Program-made: the position numbers and the translations under genes | Notes under the pieces: model-generated | What the model saw: the letters and a program-made list of their open reading frames with translations, nothing else | The model's database searches: none | What the model was told of the DNA's origin: nothing | From: Nocardia sp. CNY236 | GTDB taxonomy: Bacteria > Actinomycetota > Actinomycetes > Mycobacteriales > Mycobacteriaceae | Direction of reading: 5' to 3' | Length of the DNA: 64,000 bases | Assembly (NCBI RefSeq): GCF_000482385.1 | Contig: NZ_AXVD01000017.1 | Span: forward strand, 1-64,000 | Part shown: positions 49,176-58,561 of the stretch, in pieces | Position numbering within the stretch: position 1 is the stretch's first letter | Layout of the letters: every line of letters starts with the position of its first letter

Positions 49176-49213
49176 CCGCAGGTAGGGGCTCACACCAGCC
49201 GAGCCGATCGAAT

Positions 49214-50179
49214 TCACACGGTGCGCGTACCGAGGGCTGTGATCAACCGGGTGACAGGGCCTTCGGCATTGAGCGTGCCGGCGAGCGCCCGCAACGCGTT
49301 CGGGTCCGCGGGTTCGGTGGGCAGGGGATCGGGACGCGAGAGCGCGACGTCGGCATCGCACACGACCCGGACCACCTGCTCGGCAGCGTCGAGATAGTCG
49401 TCCGCAGCGCGGAGCCGGGCACGGACTCCTCGGGTCAGGTCGGCGGCCGGATCCTCGATGGCTGCCCGGAGCGCGCCGAGGGAACCGAAGCGGGAAATCA
49501 GTGTGGAGGCGGACTTCTCGCCGATCCCGCTGACCCCGGGCAGACCGTCGGAGGCATCACCGCGCAGGATGGCCATGTCTGCATAGGCCGGTCCGGCATT
49601 CTGCAGTGGCACACCATATTTCGCGGCGACCTCGGCCGGACCGAACAATTCCGCTTTGGCCAGCCCGCGCCCCGCGTAGAGGACACGCACGTGCGGGGCG
49701 GGCTCGTCTCGTACCAGTTGCAGCAGATCGCGGTCACCGCTGACCACGATCACAGGGTCGGTACGCTCTCGAGTGGCCAAGGTACCGATTACATCGTCGG
49801 CTTCGAGTCCGACCGCGCCGCCGGTCGCGATGCCCGCCGCGCCCAGCACCTGCAGGATCATCTCGACCTGGGGAACAAGGGCGTCGGGCACCACCTCGGC
49901 GCCGGGTTGGGCCGTCGGTGAGGTGTCCAGGCGGTGCGCCTTGTACGAAGGCATCAGATCGACCCGAAATGTCGGCCGCCAGTTCGAATCCAGACAGACC
50001 ACCAATCTGCTCGGCGAGAACCTGCCGATCAGCGAGGCGACCATGTCGGTGAAACCGCGTACCGCGTTGACCGAGCGGCCATCGGGTGCGGTGATCTTGT
50101 CAGGTATGGCGTAGAAGGCGCGGAACCACAAACTTGCTCCATCCAACAGCAACAGGGGCCCACCAGCGGCAGAGGTCAC
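49214..50179 (-). CDS. 5'-3' exonuclease (flap-type, Rv2090 orthologue)
   Basis: 321 residues, resembling the N-terminal 5' nuclease domain of DNA polymerase I but standing alone. Metal-site aspartates are in [42 protein letters not shown] and [12 protein letters not shown]; the helix-hairpin-helix is [17 protein letters not shown]. Such enzymes remove RNA primers and flaps. Same position beside helY and pepE in mycobacteria. Confidence 0.93.
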   Translation of the reverse strand: MTSAAGGPLLLLDGASLWFRAFYAIPDKITAPDGRSVNAVRGFTDMVASLIGRFSPSRLVVCLDSNWRPTFRVDLMPSYKAHRLDTSPTAQPGAEVVPDALVPQVEMILQVLGAAGIATGGAVGLEADDVIGTLATRERTDPVIVVSGDRDLLQLVRDEPAPHVRVLYAGRGLAKAELFGPAEVAAKYGVPLQNAGPAYADMAILRGDASDGLPGVSGIGEKSASTLISRFGSLGALRAAIEDPAADLTRGVRARLRAADDYLDAAEQVVRVVCDADVALSRPDPLPTEPADPNALRALAGTLNAEGPVTRLITALGTRTV

Positions 50180-50299
50180 GCGCCGAGACTACGCGTCACA
50201 CCGACGGTCGACACCGCGTTGCATCGAAACCCACCGGCGCGTCCCGTGGCGTCGAGACCGGCGTTCGGCCATCGGCGCCGGTCGTCGGTGACGACGGGG

Positions 50300-50305
50300 T
50301 AGGCT
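50300..50305 (+). promoter_or_regulatory. -10 element of a leaderless pepQ promoter
   Basis: TAGGCT, then 7 nt, then the peptidase ATG; no ribosome-binding site. Confidence 0.5.
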
Positions 50306-50312
50306 CGGGTCG

Positions 50313-51440
50313 ATGAGCACCCCTACGGATTCCAGGTTTGCGGCACCGATCTACCGTGCTCGGCTGGAGCGCGCGGTCGAGCACATGCGGGCTGCACATC
50401 TGGACGCATTGCTCATCACCCCGGGTGCGGACCTGCGCTACCTGATCGGTGCGGCCGCCGAGTCCTTCGAGCGACTGACCTGCTTGGTGATCCCCGCGGA
50501 TGGGTCGCCTCCGTCGGTGGTGATCCCGAAACTCGAACTGGCGATGCTGGACCATTCCGCAGCCAGTGACCTGAACTTGTGGGTGCTGGATTGGGTCGAC
50601 GGCGCCGATCCATACGCTCTGGTGAAATCCGTGCTGCCCGCCGGTGCCACCGTTGCGGTCGCCGATGCCATGCCCGCGTTGCATTTGCTGCCCTTGGCGG
50701 ACGCGCTGTCCAGTTTGCCGGTGTCGGCCACTGCGGTACTGCGGGAGCTACGCATGATCAAAGATCCTGCGGAACTGGAGGCATTGGGCAGGGCCGGTGC
50801 TGCGATCGATCGGGTGCACGCGCGCATGGGGGAGTTTCTCAGAGTGGGTCGGACAGAGGCCGAAGTCGGCGCCGATGTCGCTGCGGCAATCGTCGCCGAG
50901 GGGCATACCGAAGCGGGGTTCGTCATCGTCGGCAGTGGGCCGCACGGCGCCGAACCCCATCACGCAGTGTCCGACCGGCGCATCGAAGCCGGTGACGTCG
51001 TAGTCGTCGACATCGGTGGCCCGGTCGAGCCGGGCTACTACTCGGACTGCACTCGAACCTATGTGCTGGGCGATCCGGACCCCACCGTGGCCGCTCACTA
51101 TGCCGACCTGGAACGCGCTCACGCCGCAGCGGTCGCGGCAGTGCGCCCTGGAGTCACCGCGGACGCAGTGGATTCCGCGGCACGGTCCTGTTTGTCCGAT
51201 GCCGGGCTCGGCTCCGCTTTCGTACACCGAACCGGCCACGGCATCGGACTGTCGGTACACGAACAGCCCTACATCGTCGCGGGCAACGACCTCGTCCTCC
51301 GACCCGGCATGGCTTTCAGTATCGAGCCGGGTATCTACTTTCGTGGTGGGTGGGGCGCGCGCATCGAGGACATCGTGGTGGTGACGACCGACGGCTGCCG
51401 AACCCTGAACAACCGGTCGCGACAACTCACGGTGTTGTGA
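50313..51440 (+). CDS. pepQ: M24-family Xaa-Pro dipeptidase/aminopeptidase (PepQ/PepE)
   Basis: 375 residues. N-terminal creatinase-like domain (about 1-135), then the pita-bread fold with the dinuclear metal ligands: D in [18 protein letters not shown] in CTRTYV, H in [16 protein letters not shown] in SIEPGIYF and E in RIEDIVVV. Cleaves X-Pro bonds in the cytosol. Orthologue of Rv2089c. Its last 14 nt overlap the 3' end of the convergent F420/flavin oxidoreductase gene. Confidence 0.94.
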   Translation: MSTPTDSRFAAPIYRARLERAVEHMRAAHLDALLITPGADLRYLIGAAAESFERLTCLVIPADGSPPSVVIPKLELAMLDHSAASDLNLWVLDWVDGADPYALVKSVLPAGATVAVADAMPALHLLPLADALSSLPVSATAVLRELRMIKDPAELEALGRAGAAIDRVHARMGEFLRVGRTEAEVGADVAAAIVAEGHTEAGFVIVGSGPHGAEPHHAVSDRRIEAGDVVVVDIGGPVEPGYYSDCTRTYVLGDPDPTVAAHYADLERAHAAAVAAVRPGVTADAVDSAARSCLSDAGLGSAFVHRTGHGIGLSVHEQPYIVAGNDLVLRPGMAFSIEPGIYFRGGWGARIEDIVVVTTDGCRTLNNRSRQLTVL

Positions 51441-51876
51441 TCGTCGGTGACCGTGTGCGCGGTGTCGTAGTCGGCTGTGCGGTCAGTGCACGGCTGGACA
51501 GGACCCGACGCACCTGGATGGCGATCACGACTCGGGCTGGATTGTCTCGCGGGACACGGTAGCGTCCCGCATACCGCTCGACCGCCTCGGCGACGGCGGC
51601 CGGGTCGTCGAGGACCATTGCCGGGCCCTCCAAGGTGATCCATCGGATTCCGTCGACTTGACCGACCGCCGCGTATCCCGAACGGCGTACATTGCGGACC
51701 TTCACCGACCCGCCGCCAGTGATCACGCGTGCCAAGCCGCGTTCGGGGTCCCAGGTGAACCCCACAGCCACCACATGGGGCGTACCGTCCGCACGCAGCG
51801 TTGTCAGTGTGGCGAGATGGCGCTCGGCGACGAAGTCGAGCGCAGCGGGGGACAATTGAGCCATGTCGGGGGACAT
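51427..51876 (-). CDS. PPOX-class F420-dependent oxidoreductase (Rv2074 type)
   Basis: 149 residues from ATG 51876; ATG 51864 (MAQLSP) and GTG 51900 are alternatives. Split beta-barrel: [36 protein letters not shown], then the phosphate-binding [18 protein letters not shown] and the [13 protein letters not shown] strand. Rv2074 is an F420H2-dependent biliverdin reductase, and the similarity along the whole chain supports the same class. The Thr-rich tail ([15 protein letters not shown]) overlaps pepQ antisense. In mycobacteria it also precedes Rv2073c and cobL. Confidence 0.88.
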   Translation of the reverse strand: MSPDMAQLSPAALDFVAERHLATLTTLRADGTPHVVAVGFTWDPERGLARVITGGGSVKVRNVRRSGYAAVGQVDGIRWITLEGPAMVLDDPAAVAEAVERYAGRYRVPRDNPARVVIAIQVRRVLSSRALTAQPTTTPRTRSPTITTP

Positions 51877-51989
51877 TCCCTGACCGTAGCGTGCGCACAC
51901 GGGTGCTCGTCACCGGGCCAGCGCGTGGTCCCCGAGCGCGTCCCAGGCCACCCGCCGTGCGGCGCAGCCGTCGATGACACACTGGGCCG

Positions 51990-52745
51990 ATGCGAACGCG
52001 TGAGTTGGTCGAGGGGGCTGTGTTGTTGTTGGGCGGGCGCAGCGAGATCGGGCTGGAGGTGGTGCGACGGCTGGCGCCGGGGCGAACGGTGATTCTCGCG
52101 GCCCGACGCAGTGGCGAGTTGGATGCCGAGTGCGCTGCGCTCGCCGTAGCCGGCGCCAGCGCGGTCCACACGGTCGAATTCGATGCCGACGATACCGCCA
52201 CCCATGCGGCTGTCTTGGAGAAGATCTCGGCCGACCATGGCCGGATCGGCATCGTGATCCTCGCATTCGGAATTCTCGGGCAGCAGGGCCGGGCCGAGCG
52301 TGACCCCGCCTATGCGACCGCGATCGTGCACACCGACTTCGTGGCACAGGTCAGCGTCCTCACCACCATGGCGCAGCTCTTGCGCGCGCAGGGCGAAGGC
52401 CAGCTCGTCGTGTTCAGCTCGGTCGCCGGTCGGCGGGTCCGGCGTGCGAACTACGTCTACGGATCGGCCAAGGCCGGGCTCGATGGCTTCGCCAGCGGCC
52501 TCACGGATGCGTTGCACGGCAGCGGTGTTCAACTGTTGGTGGTCGTTTCGGGATTCGTCATCGGAGGCATGACAGCGGGGATGGCTCCGGCGCCCTTCGC
52601 TACGACCCCCGATCGGGTCGCCGACGCCGTTGTGGGGGGCTTGCGCCGGCGTGCGAGTCGAGTCTGGGTACCCCGGATCTTGCGGCCGGTGTTCGCCGCG
52701 TTGCACTTTCTGCCCCAATCGGTCTGGCGACGGATGCCCCGGTGA
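51990..52745 (+). CDS. Short-chain dehydrogenase (Rv2073c orthologue)
   Basis: 251 residues. The Rossmann motif is present as LLLGGRSEIGLEVVRRL (GxxxxIG form). Catalytic residues: S in VVFSSVAGRRVRRANYVYGSAKAGLDGFA, with Y and K in the YGSAK motif. The family reduces keto groups with NAD(P)H; relatives include the DprE2-like enzymes. Its TGA overlaps the cobL GTG by 4 nt, so it is cotranslated with cobL, but no cobalamin step is known for it. Confidence 0.9.
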   Translation: MRTRELVEGAVLLLGGRSEIGLEVVRRLAPGRTVILAARRSGELDAECAALAVAGASAVHTVEFDADDTATHAAVLEKISADHGRIGIVILAFGILGQQGRAERDPAYATAIVHTDFVAQVSVLTTMAQLLRAQGEGQLVVFSSVAGRRVRRANYVYGSAKAGLDGFASGLTDALHGSGVQLLVVVSGFVIGGMTAGMAPAPFATTPDRVADAVVGGLRRRASRVWVPRILRPVFAALHFLPQSVWRRMPR

Positions 52746-54022
52746 GCGCGCACGAGCCCGAGCGCTGGATCGGACCTCCTATCGCAGTTGTCGGGATCGG
52801 TGCCGATGGCTGGGACGGCCTCGGTCGCGCCGCGCGCACGGCCATCGGCGATGCCGACATCGTCTACGGTTCCCCACGACAGCTCGCGCTGGTTCCGGGT
52901 ACGGTGGCGGCGGCCCGGGTGAGCTGGCCTTCACCGCTGTTGCCTGCGCTGCCGGAGCTGTTCGACCAGCACGCCGGCGCGCGGTTGTGCGTTCTGGCCA
53001 GCGGTGATCCGATGTTCTTCGGCATCGGCGTCACGTTGGTGCGTCTGCTGGGGGTGCAGGCACTGCGAATTCTGCCGCAGCCGTCCTCCGCCTCGCTGGC
53101 CTGTGCACGATTGGGATGGTCGGTGGCCGACACTCCAGTGGTGAGTCTGGTGGGGCGTCGGTTGGAGACAGTGTTGCCCGAGCTCGCCGACCGCATGCGG
53201 CTGCTGGTCCTCAGTGCCGACGAGCACACACCCGACCAGCTCGCGCGGTTGCTGCGGAATCATGGTTTCGGCGAGTCCGCGCTGACTGTGCTGGAACAAC
53301 TGGGTGGTCGGGCCGAGCGCACGCGGGTCGGGATCGCCGAGGGATGGCAATGGCCGCCCGGTGACCCGCTGAACATCGTCGCCGTTGCCTGTGTCGCGGA
53401 CCCGGATCGACCACGATCAACACGCCTGCCCGGCCTACCGGACGATATGTTCGGTGGCGACGGTCAACTGACCAAATACGAGCTGCGAGCCTTGACCGTG
53501 GCAGCGTTGGCACCGTCACCAGGGGAGTTGTTGTGGGATGTCGGCGGGGGATCTGGCAGTATCGCGATCGAATGGTGCCGTGCCCACCAGAGCAACCGCG
53601 CCGTCACCTTCGAGCGGCTCGAGCGCCGGCGCCGACAGATCATCGACAATGCCGCCGCTTTGGGGGTTCCGCACCTCGTCGTCCGTGGTGAGCTGGGCGC
53701 CGACCGCGCCAGCGTCCCCGAGGCATCGACGCCTGATGCGATCTTTGTCGGAGGCGGCCTCACGCAGGCAGGTGTACTCGACACCTGCTGGGCGCGATTG
53801 CGTCAGGGTGGTCGACTGGTGGCGAACGCTGTGACAGCTGAATCGGAATCGGTGCTGCTGAGCTGGGCGACTGTGCACGGAGGCGTGTTGCGGAAATATC
53901 AGATCTACCGTGCTGAACCACTCGGATCCTTCACAGCGTGGCGGCCGCAGATCCCGGTGGCCCAATGGTCGGTGGTGAAGCGTACGAGCGCCGGGTCGGC
54001 TTCGCCCGCTCTACGAGAATAG
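52742..54022 (+). CDS. cobL: Precorrin-6Y C5,15-methyltransferase (decarboxylating)
   Basis: 426 residues, GTG start overlapping the SDR stop. N-terminal CbiE-type tetrapyrrole methylase (about 12-215; PIAVVGIGADGWDGLG, CVLASGDPMFFGIG). C-terminal CbiT-type methyltransferase (about 225-410; KYELRALTVAALAPSPGELLWDVGGGSGSIAIEW). Methylates C5 and C15 of precorrin-6B and removes a carboxyl group in aerobic B12 synthesis. In mycobacteria cobM and cobK follow; here cobM is missing and unrelated genes intervene before cobK. Confidence 0.96.
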   Translation: MSAHEPERWIGPPIAVVGIGADGWDGLGRAARTAIGDADIVYGSPRQLALVPGTVAAARVSWPSPLLPALPELFDQHAGARLCVLASGDPMFFGIGVTLVRLLGVQALRILPQPSSASLACARLGWSVADTPVVSLVGRRLETVLPELADRMRLLVLSADEHTPDQLARLLRNHGFGESALTVLEQLGGRAERTRVGIAEGWQWPPGDPLNIVAVACVADPDRPRSTRLPGLPDDMFGGDGQLTKYELRALTVAALAPSPGELLWDVGGGSGSIAIEWCRAHQSNRAVTFERLERRRRQIIDNAAALGVPHLVVRGELGADRASVPEASTPDAIFVGGGLTQAGVLDTCWARLRQGGRLVANAVTAESESVLLSWATVHGGVLRKYQIYRAEPLGSFTAWRPQIPVAQWSVVKRTSAGSASPALRE

Positions 54023-54291
54023 ACGCAAATGGACACAGGACATGGTGAGACTCGTCGCCGGCGTGCCCGTGCCGATTCGTCGGCAATTTCGGACGTGCAC
54101 GATGCCTCATCGGCAGCGTTGTTCGACGTGGCCGGTGTTATCGTGCTCGAGTTGCACTAGCCGAAAGCTGGACTCGTGAATGCTCTATGTCAACCGCGTT
54201 GGGTCGGCGCGATATTTGATCGGTCGGTGTGCGGCTGGGCAGTATTCGCCGCATCCGGCGGCGTTTGGGCCGCAGGAATGGTGGCGCCATC

Positions 54292-55335
54292 GTGAGCGCC
54301 CCCGCGCCGGAGACCGTTGCCGACTCTCGGGCGACATCGGCGGCATGTCGCCGGGTGACGGCCGTTGTGGCACTACTGCCCGGGCTCGGTGCATGCGCCG
54401 CGTCCACTGTGTGTGCCCTGGCCCTCTCTACCCTGGCGTCGACAGTGAGCCCGCTGCTGATCGCCGTCGCGCTGGGCGCCATCGCCGCGAATACCGGCTT
54501 GATCCACCCGGTGTTGTCTCCGGGCCTTGCGGTGGCCGCGAAACCGCTGCTCCGAGTAGGGGTGGCGCTGTTGGGCTTTCAGTTGGTGTTCGCCGACGTA
54601 CTCGGTCTCGGAGTCACGGCGATGCTGGTGGTGGTCGCAGTCGTGGCCGTAGGGCTGATCGCGACCATGGTCGCGGGCAAGTATCTCGGACTGACCTGGG
54701 CCCAGCGGGTACTCATAGCGTGCGGTTTCTCGATCTGCGGGGCTGCGGCGGTGGCCGCAGCGGGAAGTGTCGTCTCTGCCGACGAGGAAGAGACCGTCAC
54801 GGCGGTGGCGCTGGTGGTGGTTTTCGGTACCGCGATGATATTCGCCATCCCGCTGTTGACATCGATCCTGGGATTCGATGACGATCGGGCCGGTCTTTTG
54901 GCCGGCGCCTCCATCCACGAGGTGGCGCAGGTGGTGGCTGCCGGTGGGGTGATCGGTGGTACCGCGCTGACGGTTGCGGTCGTGGCCAAGCTGGCGCGGG
55001 TTGCGCTGCTCGCGCCGGTGGTCGTGGTGCTGTCGCTTGTGCAGCGTCGCCGAACCACGTCGTCGCCGCAGGCACGACGGCCACCCGTCGTGCCGTTGTT
55101 CCTGTTCGGCTTTGTGATCTGTGCTGGACTTCGATCTTTGGATGTGGTGCCCGAAAGCGTGCTCACCGTCACTTCGACGTTGCAACTGGTACTGCTCACA
55201 GCCGCGATGTTCGCGTTGGGCGCCGGAGTGCGTATAGCGATGCTGCGCGCGGTCGGGTTTCGGCCAATCGCGCTGGGGGCGGTTTCGACCGTAGTGGTGA
55301 CGAGTATTGCTCTCGGCGGTGTCCTGATGTCGTAG
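54292..55335 (+). CDS. YeiH/UPF0324-type putative sulfate exporter
   Basis: 347 residues from GTG 54292; the frame is open from 54229 but the upstream part is Arg-rich and lacks a site. About ten membrane helices. Family landmarks: LLIAVALGAIAANTG, PLLRVGVALLGFQLVFADVLGLG, ACGFSICGAAAVAAAGSVVSADEEETVTAVALV, GFDDDRAGLLAGASIHEVAQVVAAG. Transport substrate not proven; sulfonate or sulfate export is suggested for the family. A diverged copy of its last 44 codons lies at 56553-56727. The 54023-54291 gap before it shows no gene. Confidence 0.88.
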   Translation: MSAPAPETVADSRATSAACRRVTAVVALLPGLGACAASTVCALALSTLASTVSPLLIAVALGAIAANTGLIHPVLSPGLAVAAKPLLRVGVALLGFQLVFADVLGLGVTAMLVVVAVVAVGLIATMVAGKYLGLTWAQRVLIACGFSICGAAAVAAAGSVVSADEEETVTAVALVVVFGTAMIFAIPLLTSILGFDDDRAGLLAGASIHEVAQVVAAGGVIGGTALTVAVVAKLARVALLAPVVVVLSLVQRRRTTSSPQARRPPVVPLFLFGFVICAGLRSLDVVPESVLTVTSTLQLVLLTAAMFALGAGVRIAMLRAVGFRPIALGAVSTVVVTSIALGGVLMS

Positions 55336-55362
55336 GCGGCGGCGAATCATCACAGGGTCACC

Positions 55363-55878
55363 TCACAGACGGGTACCGATCGCCCAGATCGGGGTGCTCT
55401 GCACCTGCGACAATCGCCAGCCATCAGGAGTGCGGACCGCGTCGAAACGGTAGATCTCGCCCAGGATGTACTGCGGCTGTGGAATCGTTTCGTCGGCCAC
55501 CGCAGGGGCGAAGGTGGCGATGAGGTTGGCCCGGACTTCAGCGCTGTCACCGTGCAGATCGATCAGCACATTGCTGACGGCGTGCTGGATGTGGCGGTCG
55601 CGGGTATGTGTGCGGCGAGCCTGCGCGATCAGTGACTCCCGGCCTTCGGCGGTGCCGCCAGGTGTCGTGGCGGTCGCGTCGGGGGTGTAGATAGACCGCA
55701 GATCGTCCAAGCGATCCTCGTCCAGCGACCGACCGAGCCGGTCGATCAGCATGGTGATCTGCTGGCGATCCAACATTTCGCCCACCTGCGGCGCGGGAGT
55801 CATCCGAACAGCCGAGCGGGCGGCGGTGACGACGGCCACCGGGAAAGACAGGAGGCGGTCGAGGCGGATTGTGCGCAT
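55363..55878 (-). CDS. SnoaL/NTF2-like protein
   Basis: 171 residues from ATG 55878, with AAAGGAA 8 nt upstream; the open frame upstream crosses the operator. After about 35 variable residues the NTF2-like cone fold follows: MLIDRLGRSLDEDRLDDLRSIYTPDATATTPGG, IQHAVSNVLIDLHGDSAEVRANLIATF, YRFDAVRTPDGWRLSQVQSTPIW. May be an isomerase/hydrolase or ligand-binding protein; catalytic residues are not obvious. Divergent from a MarR regulator across two large operators, which makes it that regulator's likely target. Confidence 0.85.
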   Translation of the reverse strand: MRTIRLDRLLSFPVAVVTAARSAVRMTPAPQVGEMLDRQQITMLIDRLGRSLDEDRLDDLRSIYTPDATATTPGGTAEGRESLIAQARRTHTRDRHIQHAVSNVLIDLHGDSAEVRANLIATFAPAVADETIPQPQYILGEIYRFDAVRTPDGWRLSQVQSTPIWAIGTRL

Positions 55879-55897
55879 CGTGTGTTCCTTTCCATTA

Positions 55898-55933
55898 TAT
55901 GTTGGCTTAGCCAACGTTGGTAAGTCCAACATA
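55898..55933. promoter_or_regulatory. 36-bp double dyad, candidate MarR operators
   Basis: The pattern TATGTTGG, 5 nt, CCAACGTTGG, 5 nt, CCAACATA is symmetrical about its centre (26 of 36 positions self-complementary plus further partial matches) and reads as two adjacent GTTGG-N5-CCAAC boxes. A third partial box CCAACGAATATTGG (55950-55963) lies nearer the MarR gene. Both divergent promoters would be covered. Confidence 0.75.
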
Positions 55934-55975
55934 CTAGTTGTGGGTGACGCCAACGAATATTGGTAGGGTGGCCGT

Positions 55976-56425
55976 ATGGACATCGCGCAGGACGGCGCTG
56001 CGGGCCGGCTTCGGAACCTGCCCACCCGGCTGATCAATCAGGCTGCGCTGGTGGCGAATCGGGCAACCGAGCGGGCCTTGGCGCCCACCGGTTCTCGTCG
56101 ATACCACTTCGCGCTGTTGGCCACGCTCGCGGAGTTCGGCGCGGCCAGCCAGGCCGAGCTGGGCAGACACACTCGCATCGATCGCAGTGACGTCGTTGCC
56201 GCGGTGAACGACCTCGCCGAGCGCGATCTGGTCGCGCGCAGCCCCGACCTCGCCGATCGGCGGCGCAACATTGTCACCCTCACCGTCGAGGGCGCGAGGC
56301 ATCTGGACGAGCTCGATGCGCGGCTGGCCGGGGCACAAGACGAGCTGCTCGCTGGCCTCACCGTCGCTGACCGCCGAACCCTGGTCGAGCTGTTGACCCG
56401 AATCGTGGATGCGCACTCGGGTTGA
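55976..56425 (+). CDS. MarR-family transcriptional regulator
   Basis: 149 residues. Winged helix: YHFALLATLAEFGAASQAELGRHTRIDRSDVVAAVNDLAERDLVARSPDLADRRRNIVTLT (about 42-104), with the basic wing DRRRN. Long flanking helices for dimerisation. The operators lie directly upstream. Together with the SnoaL-like gene it forms a two-gene module inserted between the YeiH gene and its duplicated 3' remnant. Confidence 0.9.
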   Translation: MDIAQDGAAGRLRNLPTRLINQAALVANRATERALAPTGSRRYHFALLATLAEFGAASQAELGRHTRIDRSDVVAAVNDLAERDLVARSPDLADRRRNIVTLTVEGARHLDELDARLAGAQDELLAGLTVADRRTLVELLTRIVDAHSG

Positions 56426-56552
56426 CCTGCGGGTGATTGCGATCGCAGCCGTTCCGTTCCGAGGCTCGACATCCGCCTACATCGTGCCGGTGTTCGATCA
56501 ACGGCTGCTCGACGGCGCCGAGGCAACCGGGCGCCGATTGCGGCTGCTGTAT

Positions 56553-56727
56553 TTGCAGTTCCGCGGTACTACTCACAGCCGCAATGTTCGCGCTGGGCGT
56601 CGGAGTGCGGATAGCGGTGCTGCGCGCGGTCGGCTTTCGGCCGATCGCGTTGAGGGCGATCTCGACCATCGTGGTGACGGGTATCGCTCTCGGCGGCGTC
56701 TGGTGTCGTAACGGTTGTGGCGAATGA
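56553..56727 (+). pseudogene. Remnant of a second YeiH-type gene (C-terminal 44 codons)
   Basis: The translation LLTAAMFALGVGVRIAVLRA... repeats the C-terminus of the transporter at 54292-55335 with 38 of 44 residues identical. Similarity also continues a few bases past the original stop. No start, and nothing of the preceding 300 residues. The rest of 56426-57008 (583 bp) holds no recognised gene. Confidence 0.85.
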
Positions 56728-57008
56728 CCGCAGGGCCGAGGCGAACCGAGGGGCATTCGTAGCTGATGCGGCCAGCCGATAGTGCTCGGCCCCCGACACC
56801 GTCGGGTGGAGTGGGGGCGTGGTCGTGCTCGGCTACCGGTGCCGGGACGAGCAAGGATGACGAAAAGTGCTTCCACCCCGCGTTTTTCGTATATCTGCGA
56901 GTCGATCCCGTCACATCGCCTGCATTCGGGAGAACACATTCGCCGCGCGCGGTAGGGTTGAAGCCCGTTCCGATGTCGATCGGAAGCCCAGTTCCTCGTG
57001 GGAGACAG

Positions 57009-57623
57009 ATGAAACACACGAAATTCGCGGCGGCCGCACTACTGGCTGTCGCTGCTACGGGTGTCACCCAAGCTACCGCCTATGCTGCGCCGGCCCCATC
57101 CGCGTCGCAGGAGCAATCGGTCACGACTACCGTCACGGGGTCCGATCGCGGTGTCGACTATGTCCTCGGACTCGCGGACGCCGGTACATCGGTGGTGACG
57201 AGCGTGACCGGCGGTGTGTTCGCCGTCGATGCCGCCCGGCACATGGTCACCCTGCGGGATGCTGCAGGTGCGAACCTCGCGGAGCTTCCGCTCGCCGGGA
57301 TGGTCGCGGGCCAGCAGGTCCGAATTGCCGCCGAGATCGCCGACGAAGGTACGCAGTTGACGCTGACCCCGCAGGTCGCCGCGTCGGCGTCGGCGCCTTC
57401 GTCTGCCGAGTTCATCGGTGCGCAGCAGTGGTTCTTCGCGGAGTTGCAGCGCGCCTCCCTCGGGGCCGCGGTCGGCGGCGTGCTCGGTGCCGCGGTCGGG
57501 ATCTTGTTCTTCGGCGCCGGACTCGTGCCGGGTGCGATCCTCGGCGCGCTGATCGGCCTTGCGGTGGCGGGTGGACCGGCATTGTTCGATGCCGGCATCG
57601 CCTACTTCAGCGGGCAGCCCTGA
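57009..57623 (+). CDS. Secreted protein with C-terminal glycine-zipper hydrophobic segment
   Basis: 204 residues; ATG with GGGAGA just upstream. Signal peptide MKHTKFAAAALLAVAATGVTQATAYA, then a beta-rich middle (VDYVLGLADAGTSVVTSVTGGVFAVD). The C-terminal Gly/Ala-rich hydrophobic stretch (about 145-195) has GxxxG spacing (LGAAVGGVLGAAVGILFFGAG). Similar proteins of unknown function occur in nocardiae. May insert in the outer mycolate or plasma membrane (inference). Its TGA overlaps the presumed CTG start of cobK. Confidence 0.75.
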   Translation: MKHTKFAAAALLAVAATGVTQATAYAAPAPSASQEQSVTTTVTGSDRGVDYVLGLADAGTSVVTSVTGGVFAVDAARHMVTLRDAAGANLAELPLAGMVAGQQVRIAAEIADEGTQLTLTPQVAASASAPSSAEFIGAQQWFFAELQRASLGAAVGGVLGAAVGILFFGAGLVPGAILGALIGLAVAGGPALFDAGIAYFSGQP

Positions 57624-58369
57624 GAATTCTGATTCTGGGCGGCACGCGAGACGCGCGCATGGTGGCCCAGGTCGCCACCGGCGAGCGAGGATGCGAAGTG
57701 ATCTCCTCGCTCGCCGGTCGCATCCGCACCCCGACCATGCCCGAGGGGCAGGTGCGAGTCGGTGGTTTCGGCGGCGCGGACGGACTGCGTGCCTGGCTCG
57801 TGGACAACGAGGTGGACCTGGTAGTGGATGCGACCCATCCCTTCGCCGAGGTCATCACCGCGAATGCCGCAATTGCTGCGCGCACCGCGGGGGTGCCGTT
57901 GATCCACCTGCGGCGTCCGAGTTGGGCGCCTCAGCCGGGGGACCGGTGGATTCGAGTGTCCGATCTCGCGGCGGCCGCACACGTGGTCACGGAGTTCGGT
58001 GAGCGGATCTTCCTGACCGTCGGCCGCCGCGGGGTAGAGGCGTTCGCGGACCTGACGCGGCAATGGTTTCTGATCCGGGCCATCGATCCACCCGAAGGCA
58101 AGCTGCCGGCTCGGCACGAAATACTGCTCGCCCGTGGTCCTTTCGCGGTCGAGAGCGAATCACGACTGATGGCCGCGCATCGAATCGACACGGTCGTCAC
58201 CAAAGACAGCGGCGGCAGCGCGACCGAGGCCAAACTCGTTGCCGCCCGTGCGGCGGGGATCTCGGTTGTCGTCGTCCAACGCCCGCCTCTGCCGGAGGGA
58301 GGCCAGACCGTGGACAGCGTGGCAGAAGTCATGGGTCGGCTTCGCGCCATGCGAGCCGGCCTGGGATGA
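57620..58369 (+). CDS. cobK: Precorrin-6A reductase, with a probable CTG start
   Basis: 249 residues. CobK/CbiJ family: RILILGGTRDARMVAQ (NADPH Rossmann loop), SSLAGRIRTPTMPEGQVRVGGFGG, VVDATHPFAEVITANA, and late VVTKDSGGSATEAKLVAARAAGISVVVV. Reduces precorrin-6A to 6B. No ATG, GTG or TTG lies where the family starts; CTG at 57620 overlaps the upstream TGA in a CTGA arrangement like the common ATGA coupling. An upstream in-frame start would run through the secreted-protein gene in another frame and is unlikely. The CobK identity is firm; the start is inferred. Confidence 0.9.
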   Translation: MRILILGGTRDARMVAQVATGERGCEVISSLAGRIRTPTMPEGQVRVGGFGGADGLRAWLVDNEVDLVVDATHPFAEVITANAAIAARTAGVPLIHLRRPSWAPQPGDRWIRVSDLAAAAHVVTEFGERIFLTVGRRGVEAFADLTRQWFLIRAIDPPEGKLPARHEILLARGPFAVESESRLMAAHRIDTVVTKDSGGSATEAKLVAARAAGISVVVVQRPPLPEGGQTVDSVAEVMGRLRAMRAGLG

Positions 58370-58561
58370 GCGCACGCGGGTGCGGTTGTGGCCGACCCGA
58401 AAGCCGTCATATCGACAGCCGACGCAGGCACTGCTAGCACAGATCAGCTACATGAACCTATGAAAAGTAGGTGATCTTTGTCGTTCGGCGGGGAATATGC
58501 GCTGAACGGTGAGCTTTCGTACGCTCCGTCCGTACGGGTGTCAACGGAAGGGGTGCACGGC

